The notes beneath the pieces were generated by a model. That model was not told the origin of the DNA, did no database searches, and saw only the letters and a program-made list of their open reading frames with translations. From Thermoflexus hugenholtzii JAD2 (GTDB lineage: Bacteria > Chloroflexota > UBA11872 > UBA12225), in NCBI GenBank assembly GCA_945865725.1, contig CAMBEO010000001.1:1-51101 (forward strand): DNA of 51,101 nt. Direction: 5' to 3'. Shown here piece by piece: positions 1-8,278 of the stretch; the stretch's first letter is position 1; each line of letters begins with the position of its first letter. A program made the position numbers and the translations under genes.

Positions 1-845
<845 letters not shown>

Positions 846-1083
846 AACTCGCTCCGCCACATCGGACGGAGATCAAGTGCAAGAAAACGGGACACCGGTT
901 GCCATGCAATGCAATGCACGGCGTGTCCAACCTTGCTGGCGATCCACCGCGCTCGCGAGAGCCGGTGGTCGCTGCTTCCTGCCACGCTTCAGTTGTGAAG
1001 GTGCGCCCTGCGGTTTCCCGCTCGCCCGCTCACCGGTTTACCCGTGTGGGGCGGACTTCATCGTGCCAGATGCGTCCCGGTGT

Positions 1084-1089
1084 TGTCAA
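1084..1089 (-). promoter_or_regulatory. possible -35 element (TTGACA) upstream of 16S; the -10 is weak (CACGAT at 18-bp spacing)
   Basis: TTGACA on minus strand in the region between GH1-like gene and 16S. Confidence 0.3.
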
Positions 1090-1215
1090 GTGCCGTTTCT
1101 GGCACCCGCTTGCCGGTCCGACCCCCGTCGGGACCCGCTCCGGCCTCTCGGCCTCGGCGTTCCCCGGCGCTTGCCGGTCACAAGGGCAAACGTTACGCCA
1201 CGCGGCGCCGGAACG

Positions 1216-2409
1216 TCAAGCCTTCCTGCCGACTGCAGTCCCCGCCTCGAAACGCCGTCGCTGCGCCTCTATCTCAGCCAGAAGCGGGAGGCACGGCCGC
1301 CGTTCGAGCGATCCCTCCACGTCCTCGACCTCCCACGCCCCTAGGCGCATCCAATGCCCGGCGTGCCACTCGGTCATGTCGACCAGCGGGTACAGGCAGA
1401 TCCCTTCGATCGGCACGCCGGTCGCGAGGGCCGCCGCGACCTCGTCGCAGACCATCCGCAGCCACGGCACGCGCAGCTCCCCCCAGCAGCCCGTCTCGGT
1501 GACCAGGATCGGGTGGCCCGGGTAGCGCCGCGCCACGTCGCGCAGCATCTCCCTGAAGGGGCGTCGACGGGGGTCGTCGAAGGCGAGATGCCCCCCCCGG
1601 CGATGCTCCCACTGGCCGGTGAGGTAGTAGTTCACTCCGATCACGTCCAGCAGATCCGGCCCGCCCCCAAAGTCGTGCCACCCCAGGCCACCCAGCATGT
1701 CCCAGGCCTGCCACTGGTAGCCGGTGAACGCGGCAGCCTCGTCGACCAGTTCGGGGGCGTCCGCGGGCGCCACGGCGTGGCAGACGGGATCCGCGTTGAT
1801 GAAGCGGGCCGCCGGGTCCTCGGCACGGATGGCCGACATCGCCTCGATGGCCGCCCGCACGAGGCGCATCTTCAACTCGTACCCCCGGCCAGTGCCGAAT
1901 GGCGTGAACCACCCGACCTCGCCACCCGCCCATGCCATGAAGCTTGGCTCGTTGACCGGCGTGTACCAGCCCCCTGGTCCGGCGAGTTGCCGACGTCGGC
2001 GGGCGATGGCCCCGGCATACCGCGCCAGTCGCGGCCCGAAGTCTGGTCCGAACGGATCGAGGTCGTCCGGGTAGCCGTAGTGGAACAGGTCCCAGATCGC
2101 GGTGAGGCCGTGGCGCATGGTCGCGTCGACCAGCTCCTCGAACGGGGTCATGTGAAGCACCGCGGACCGGTCCATCCGATGCCACGGGACGCCCTCCCGG
2201 ATGACCCGCATGCCGATCCCGCGCGCCGCCGCATAGTCCTCCTCGCGGAACCGGTCATGCTGGGTCGCGGCGACCATGTCGCGCCGCGCGCCCGACCGGT
2301 CGACCTGCGCCGAGCACTCGTACCCGCCGAAGAGGAAGCCGGGCACCGCTAGCAGGGGCCGGACGAGTGGCGCCTGGCCGGGGAGCGCCAGGCCTGCGGG
2401 ACCGACCAT
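1216..2409 (-). CDS. glycoside hydrolase family 1-like protein (beta-glucosidase-like)
   Basis: Motifs [10 protein letters not shown] (acid/base NEP) and [10 protein letters not shown] (nucleophile-like E); VIGVNYY; start chosen at internal Met of the 437-aa ORF. Confidence 0.8.
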   Translation of the reverse strand: MVGPAGLALPGQAPLVRPLLAVPGFLFGGYECSAQVDRSGARRDMVAATQHDRFREEDYAAARGIGMRVIREGVPWHRMDRSAVLHMTPFEELVDATMRHGLTAIWDLFHYGYPDDLDPFGPDFGPRLARYAGAIARRRRQLAGPGGWYTPVNEPSFMAWAGGEVGWFTPFGTGRGYELKMRLVRAAIEAMSAIRAEDPAARFINADPVCHAVAPADAPELVDEAAAFTGYQWQAWDMLGGLGWHDFGGGPDLLDVIGVNYYLTGQWEHRRGGHLAFDDPRRRPFREMLRDVARRYPGHPILVTETGCWGELRVPWLRMVCDEVAAALATGVPIEGICLYPLVDMTEWHAGHWMRLGAWEVEDVEGSLERRPCLPLLAEIEAQRRRFEAGTAVGRKA

Positions 2410-3988
2410 GGCTATCCTTCCGGTCGGCACGCGCACCTCGGTGCCGGCCGACCTGACGATGGTGACACGCGCCGGGGCGCCCGAGAAACCGCAAGACTCG
2501 CCCTTCCGACCGAGGCCGGAGCTGGTCATCGCCTCCGTCGCGGTGGCCCTTCCGGTGCCGCTCCTGGTCGCGATCCCCGTCGCCGATTACCTCGCGTCGT
2601 GGAAGGCCCTCGCAGACCATGCGGCCGGCCTGTTCCTTGCCATCTTCGTCGCGGGTCTCGGCATCCACCTCGTCATCGACGGCCTACGCGCGCATTCCCG
2701 ACGGCGGCCTCGGACGCGGAGCGAACCGCCGATTTCCGAAACACGTGCGCCCAGCCGCCGAGACCGCGTGACGTCGGCGTTGGCGACCCTTGCCATTCTC
2801 GCCCTCTGCACTCTCGAGTGGGGCCTGCACGCGGACGACCGCAATCCCTGGCTTGCGAGTAGCCGCCCGGAGGCGAACGAGGACCGGTGGCTCGGGGCGG
2901 ACGGCTACGCGATGCTCCTCGACGGGCACCTGGCGCAGAACGACGGGACGTTCCTGCTCGACCTCGCGCGCACGTTCCTCGGCGAACGACCACCGAACCC
3001 TGGGGGCTTCGACCGGCGTGCCGGCCACGTGTACCTCGCGTCGATGTTCATCCGGCCCCTCGGCGCGTACTGGGGCTTCGCGGCCGCGAACCTCGTCGCG
3101 TGGTGGGGCGCGGCGCTCTCGATCCGCTGGCTCGGCCGTCGCCTCTGGCCGGGGACGCCTACCGGCACGATCGGCGCGATCCTGGTGGCGACCGGCCAAG
3201 GCTTCATCTTCACGGGGACCGCACCCCAAGCCCACGCGGTGGCATATGGTGCGTTCGCACTCCTTCTGGTCCTCGCCGAACGGTGGCGCGCGACCGGCGA
3301 GGGTGGCCGCCTCGCCACTTGGATCCGCCTCGGGTGGCTCACCGGAGCAGGCGCGCTGGTCTACTTCGTGCATCTGCCGTTCTTGCTGTTCGCGCTGCTT
3401 GATGCGGGGATCCGTCGCCACTGGCGGGGTCTTGCCGCCGCGGCCGCCACGACGGGCGCGATCCTGTTCGCGTGGCAGGCGGTCGGTGAGGCCATCGGCC
3501 TGAACTTCGCCGGCGGGAACAACGACCTGTCGGGCGAGGCGCTGGATAACTGGGCACGGATCGTCCGCGGGGGCTTGCAGAACCTGGTGGCGTGGGGGCA
3601 CTACTCGTCGCCGCGCGGAGTCGTGGTCGGCGCATTCTGGCTGCCGTGGCTGGCCCTCGCGGCCGCGGGTTGGTGGATCTCGCCGCGCCGCGCGCGCGAT
3701 TGGGCGGGCGCGGTGACCGTCGCCGGGATCGCCCCGGCTCTCGCGTTCACTCCCCGGTTCCCGCTGCCGCGCCTCGGATATTTCGCCTACCCTGCGGTCT
3801 ACCTCCTTGCGGCGGCCGCGATTGCGGCAGTCGCCGCGGCGGTCGCTCGAAAGCACGGTCCCGGGGCCGGCACCACGGTCGCCGCAATCCTGGTCGTGGC
3901 ATTGGCGACCATCACGAACCTTGATGTGCTTACCGGGTCGCTTCGCTTCGCCGTGGACTTCCACTACGCCCCGGGGGCCGACTGGTGA
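2408..3988 (+). CDS. polytopic membrane protein A, putative GT-C-fold glycosyltransferase-like, copy 1
   Basis: Many hydrophobic segments; GADGYAMLLDG acidic loop near N-term; same 526-aa length as paralogue at 4809-6389. Confidence 0.75.
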   Translation: MAILPVGTRTSVPADLTMVTRAGAPEKPQDSPFRPRPELVIASVAVALPVPLLVAIPVADYLASWKALADHAAGLFLAIFVAGLGIHLVIDGLRAHSRRRPRTRSEPPISETRAPSRRDRVTSALATLAILALCTLEWGLHADDRNPWLASSRPEANEDRWLGADGYAMLLDGHLAQNDGTFLLDLARTFLGERPPNPGGFDRRAGHVYLASMFIRPLGAYWGFAAANLVAWWGAALSIRWLGRRLWPGTPTGTIGAILVATGQGFIFTGTAPQAHAVAYGAFALLLVLAERWRATGEGGRLATWIRLGWLTGAGALVYFVHLPFLLFALLDAGIRRHWRGLAAAAATTGAILFAWQAVGEAIGLNFAGGNNDLSGEALDNWARIVRGGLQNLVAWGHYSSPRGVVVGAFWLPWLALAAAGWWISPRRARDWAGAVTVAGIAPALAFTPRFPLPRLGYFAYPAVYLLAAAAIAAVAAAVARKHGPGAGTTVAAILVVALATITNLDVLTGSLRFAVDFHYAPGADW

Positions 3989-4734
3989 GCGGGCTGCACT
4001 CGATCGCTAGGCACTGGCCGTGGCTTGTCGTCGCGGCCGCAGTCGCGATGCAGTGCGCCGTTGCGTCGGCGCCCACGGCGATCGCGCGCGGGTTCATGGG
4101 CGGCGTGATCGGCATCGCGGCGATGCTCGCCACGGAGGGGATGCCCCGCGCCAGGGCCGCCGTCGCGGCCGCCATCGTGATCGGGTCGGTCGGCCTTGCG
4201 TCCGGCGCGGGATCATTCGCGGACCCGCCACTGGCTCTCTGGACAGAAATCCTCCACGACGACGCGATGCGGATCCACCATGAGATCGCGCTCCCGCGCA
4301 CCGACCATCGCTGGCGCGCCGGGGCCGACGCTGGCGCTTCTCCTTATCTGTACGTCTGTGCGCGCGGTCGACTCGATGTGCCGGACACCCTTGATGTTTC
4401 GCTCGGCGGCGATTCGCTCGCCTCGCTCGGCCCGTCGATGATGTTCGGCCCGCGCCCGCAACCCGACAGCGTCGGCTTCTACCGGATCCCTCTCCCATGG
4501 GCGCGCCTCGACGGTCGTGACCGGATCTCGGTCGGCGTTACGCGTCACGCCGGGACATCACGGCCGCTCGAAGTGTGCGGCACCTTCATGGCGAAGCCAA
4601 CCTTCAGGATTGATTCGAGCGAGTTGTTCGATGGTGCCGGATGGACGTCGCCTTGGGTGACACGGCAGGGCCGGTACCAGATCGAGTTGCGACTAGTCTC
4701 GGACGACGGGCACGTCTTCGGCGCGTGGTATTGA
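3985..4734 (+). CDS. membrane-anchored protein B with predicted extracytoplasmic beta-rich domain, copy 1
   Basis: GTG start overlapping the TGA of A; N-terminal TM segments; C-terminus ...FGAWY; paralogous to 6386-7138. Confidence 0.75.
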   Translation: MSGLHSIARHWPWLVVAAAVAMQCAVASAPTAIARGFMGGVIGIAAMLATEGMPRARAAVAAAIVIGSVGLASGAGSFADPPLALWTEILHDDAMRIHHEIALPRTDHRWRAGADAGASPYLYVCARGRLDVPDTLDVSLGGDSLASLGPSMMFGPRPQPDSVGFYRIPLPWARLDGRDRISVGVTRHAGTSRPLEVCGTFMAKPTFRIDSSELFDGAGWTSPWVTRQGRYQIELRLVSDDGHVFGAWY

Positions 4735-4808
4735 CGCGCCGCAACTTCTCACCGTCCGGCAAGCGCCCGGTCGCCATCGCGCGTGAATCCCGCGCGTTCA
4801 TTCACAAG

Positions 4809-6389
4809 ATGGCCGCCGAGGTGTTCCCGCCCGAACGACTTGCCCTGAGGCAGCCGTGCGATCCCGGCCGCGACGGCCTCGGTGCTCGCCAGGACCTGGC
4901 GGCAGGTGCCATCGCCGCCGCGGTCGCCAGCCTGCTCGTCAACTGGGTACGGCCAGACGACTCGACGGGCACGCTCGCGATGTTGCTCGACCTGTCGGTC
5001 TCCCTGTGGGTGACGTTCTGGACCGCAACGTACGTCACGCTTCGCCTCGCTTCGGTCATGCCGGCGGTCAGCGGATGGTTTCGTGGTGACCGGCCCCGAC
5101 ACGAGGCGTCCCGTACCGTTGGCGCGCCCGCTTCGCCGTGCCGCGCATGGGCGTTCGCGATCGCCATCTCCCTGCTTTGCACGGCCGAATGGATCCTCCA
5201 CGGCGGTGCGGCCAACCCGTTCCTCGCCACGAGCCGCCCGGAGGCGGGCATGGAGAGCTGGACGAACGCCGACGGCTACGCGACGATCCTCGACGGGTAT
5301 CCCGCTCAAGGTGACGGCCTCTTCCTCCTGAACCTGCTTGGCCTCTTCATGGGCGACCGGCCGGCGATTTCCGGCGAGTTCGACCGTCGTGCCGGTCACG
5401 TGTACCTCGTGTCGCTCCTGCAAGCGCCGCTTGGGGCCTACTGGGCGTTCGCCACGGTCAACCTCGGCGCGTGGATCACGAGTGCCCTCGCGGTTTGGCG
5501 ACTTGGTTGGCGCCGGTGGCCTGACCGCGCGGTTGGCGAGGTCGCCGCCGTGATGGTTGCCACGGGCCAGGGCTTCATCTTCATGAGCACGGCACCCCAA
5601 GCACACCCGACCGCGCTGGCCGCGTTCGCCGTGGTGCTCGTCCTGCTTGACGAGGTTGCCGTGTGGACCGCTCGCGGTACCACGGGGATGCGTGCCGCGC
5701 TCGCCGCCGCGTGGGCGACCGGCCTTGCCGGCCTCCTGTACTTCGGCCACATCCCGCTGCTGCTCGTGACGTGGGTGTTCGGCGCCGGCCGGGTGAGCCC
5801 AGGAATCCTCGCGGGAGTAACCGTCGCAGCCCTCGCCATCGCAACTGCATGGCAGTGGTACGGCGAGTGGCTCCTCGGCCTGCGGTTCAGCGGTGGCAAC
5901 AACGACCTTGCCGGCGGTGCGATCCAGATTTGGTTTCGAATCCTTTCCGAGGGCTTGTGGTCATTCCGATGGCAGTTCCATGCCGGATCGGTCCGTGGCT
6001 TGCTGGTCGGCAGCTTCTACTACCCGTGGTGGATCCTCGCAGGCGTCGGCCTCATGGTCACCGCGTACCGGGCGCGCGTGTGGGCTCTCGCGGTTTTCGT
6101 CGGCGCGATTGCACCGGCGATAGCGTTCTCGCCGCAATTCCGGCTCCCGCGCGTGGCGTACTTCGCCTATCCCGCGGTCTACCTGCTCGCGGCCGCCGGA
6201 CTGGTGGCGATTGCCCGAGCCATGGTGCCCCCGGCGCCTGACCCCGTGGCGGAAGGCTCTCGCCGGATCGCGCGGGGCGCGATCATCGTCGTGGGCCTCG
6301 CCGGCCTTGCGATCCTGACGAACCTTGACCTTGTCGGGAACCAATCGTTCACCGTGTGGTTCCATCAGGCACAGGAGAATGCGTGGTGA
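4809..6389 (+). CDS. polytopic membrane protein A', putative GT-C-fold glycosyltransferase-like, copy 2
   Basis: Shares NPFLATSRPEA, NADGYATILDG, FDRRAGHVYL, ATGQGFIF..TAPQAH, GGNNDL and LPRVAYFAYPAVYLLAAA blocks with 2408-3988; 526 aa. Confidence 0.78.
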   Translation: MAAEVFPPERLALRQPCDPGRDGLGARQDLAAGAIAAAVASLLVNWVRPDDSTGTLAMLLDLSVSLWVTFWTATYVTLRLASVMPAVSGWFRGDRPRHEASRTVGAPASPCRAWAFAIAISLLCTAEWILHGGAANPFLATSRPEAGMESWTNADGYATILDGYPAQGDGLFLLNLLGLFMGDRPAISGEFDRRAGHVYLVSLLQAPLGAYWAFATVNLGAWITSALAVWRLGWRRWPDRAVGEVAAVMVATGQGFIFMSTAPQAHPTALAAFAVVLVLLDEVAVWTARGTTGMRAALAAAWATGLAGLLYFGHIPLLLVTWVFGAGRVSPGILAGVTVAALAIATAWQWYGEWLLGLRFSGGNNDLAGGAIQIWFRILSEGLWSFRWQFHAGSVRGLLVGSFYYPWWILAGVGLMVTAYRARVWALAVFVGAIAPAIAFSPQFRLPRVAYFAYPAVYLLAAAGLVAIARAMVPPAPDPVAEGSRRIARGAIIVVGLAGLAILTNLDLVGNQSFTVWFHQAQENAW

Positions 6390-7138
6390 CCGCCGGACGC
6401 ATGCGGGCCGCGTCGGTCGCGGCGACGGTCGCCGCGCTTGCGATCTCGGTGGCGGGTACCCCCGCGCAAACGGCCATCGCCCGCGCCTTCTTCGTGGTGA
6501 CGATCCTCGCGGGCCTCGTCGCTGGTGCCGGCCTTCGCGGGCCACGGACGCAACTCGCGGTAGCGCTCGCGGCGTTGGTACTCGTTATCGGACAGGTCAT
6601 CCCTGGCGGACGCCCGGTGACTGAACCGCCATCGCCCGACTGGCGCGCCGTTCTCGAGACCACGAGCGACCGCGCCGAGGTGCGGATGCGCCTTGACGCC
6701 TCGGCCTGGCGCGATGCCCTCGGGCGCGCCTCGGCAGCATGGGCGTACGTCTGTGCCGAGGGCATTGGCTCCCGCGAGCACGCGCTTACCTTGCACGTAC
6801 AGACGGATCAGGCCCAGATGGCGGTCCCCGTGGGCGCGCCGAATGCGATTGGAGCCAGGCCTCGGCCAGAGCAGGGCGGAATGTATCGCGTGCCGGTCAG
6901 GCTCGATTCGCTCCACGAGGCTTCAGTCGCGACGCTGTCGGTCACCCTCGCCGGGACGTCGCCGACGCCCGTGCGGCTCTGTGGCACGCATTCCATTCGG
7001 CCATCATGGGGCGAACCGACGAGCGCTCTCGTGCGCGGTGGAATCGCAACGGCACCCGGACCGAAGGGGCCGGGAAGATGGGTCATCGAGTTGCGCCTCG
7101 TCGGGGCCAACGACCGGCTGCTTCTGGCGTGGTATTAG
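6386..7138 (+). CDS. membrane-anchored protein B', copy 2
   Basis: GTG start overlapping TGA of A'; VRLCGTH / ELRLVGANDRLLLAWY parallels VCGTF / ELRLVSDDGHVFGAWY of B. Confidence 0.75.
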   Translation: MTAGRMRAASVAATVAALAISVAGTPAQTAIARAFFVVTILAGLVAGAGLRGPRTQLAVALAALVLVIGQVIPGGRPVTEPPSPDWRAVLETTSDRAEVRMRLDASAWRDALGRASAAWAYVCAEGIGSREHALTLHVQTDQAQMAVPVGAPNAIGARPRPEQGGMYRVPVRLDSLHEASVATLSVTLAGTSPTPVRLCGTHSIRPSWGEPTSALVRGGIATAPGPKGPGRWVIELRLVGANDRLLLAWY

Positions 7139-7155
7139 GCCAACCGCCTCGCGTG

Positions 7156-8271
7156 TTACGCACCACCTCGCCACAGGTCGCGTCGATAGCTCGCCCTTTC
7201 GATGCGCAGCGTGCCGCCGTGGGCCGCGTCGCGCTTCGTCTCACCCAGCTTCAGTTGTTCAAGCGGACCCTGCTGTTGTGCCTTCCAGATCTCGTTCCCG
7301 TCCACGCGCAGGCGTATCTCCTTGGGGTCGCGCACGATCTCCCAGTCATGCGCCTTGCCGTCAAGGGTCACCTGCGTCTGGATTTCGGTACCGGTCACCT
7401 TCTTGGACGCGTCCGGGTAGGTAACGTGTAGCCCGTACGGCACCGCCTGGATGAGGAGGTTCCGGATCTCGACCAGAACGAGGTAGCCGCCCGTCCGCTC
7501 GGCCGTTGCGCGCCACCTCAGCGTCTCGGTGCGCTCGATCGTCTCGAGGCCAAGGGGCAACCACCACTTCTCGCGCACGTCCGGGTCCTTGCCGAGCTTC
7601 GCCACGAGGTACGCCGTCGCGGAAGGGCCAGCGGCAAGCACCGCCGTCGCACCCTCAATCTTTACGGTGCCCCCATTTGCGGTCTCGACGTCCCACTTGG
7701 CGTCGAGCGGCGTCCCCGCCGAAAAGGTGGCGTCAAACGTGACCAGCGCGCTACCCGATGCAATCGGGTTCGCCAAGCGCACGTAGTGCACCGCGTCGCC
7801 GGCAAGCATCACCGCGAGCGCGCAGTAGATCGGCAAGCGGCTCTTTGCGCCAGTCTGGAGCAGGACGAGGAACCAAACCATCATCGATGATGCGCCGCCG
7901 AAGAGGGCGGTCTTGACGTAGCGCGACCTTGCGCCATCAGCGATCTCGGTCCACGTCACCACGCGCAGGGCAACCAGAACGATCGCGATCCCGGCCACGA
8001 TCAGGAACGACCGGATGACCAGCGGGTGGACGACAAGGTCCATCACCTCCTTGAAGGTGGGCAACCGGTCCTCGTCCTCGCCAGCCGTGGCGGTCCCTTC
8101 CGGATTGGCGATCATCGACGTAGGAGCCGCGCCCACGTCTGTCGAGTGAAGCGCGACGACCCCGACCGCTGCGCTTGCAGTCGATTCACCGTCGTGCCCG
8201 TCGGACGAGGCGTGAGGCGTCACCGCCGCCTTCGGGTCAGCGGCAGCCTGACTGGGGTCACCCTTGCTCAT
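7156..8271 (-). CDS. membrane protein with C-terminal LamG/concanavalin-like beta-sandwich domain
   Basis: TM segments mid-protein, then FSAGTPLDAKWDVETANGGTVKIEG...LRVDGNEIWKAQ resembling LamG-like lectin folds. Confidence 0.6.
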   Translation of the reverse strand: MSKGDPSQAAADPKAAVTPHASSDGHDGESTASAAVGVVALHSTDVGAAPTSMIANPEGTATAGEDEDRLPTFKEVMDLVVHPLVIRSFLIVAGIAIVLVALRVVTWTEIADGARSRYVKTALFGGASSMMVWFLVLLQTGAKSRLPIYCALAVMLAGDAVHYVRLANPIASGSALVTFDATFSAGTPLDAKWDVETANGGTVKIEGATAVLAAGPSATAYLVAKLGKDPDVREKWWLPLGLETIERTETLRWRATAERTGGYLVLVEIRNLLIQAVPYGLHVTYPDASKKVTGTEIQTQVTLDGKAHDWEIVRDPKEIRLRVDGNEIWKAQQQGPLEQLKLGETKRDAAHGGTLRIERASYRRDLWRGGA

Positions 8272-8278
8272 TCGTACG

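Noticed and set aside
1354-2352. 332-aa plus ORF antisense to the GH1-like gene
   Set aside because: Catalytic motifs are on the minus strand; no protein-like features on plus.
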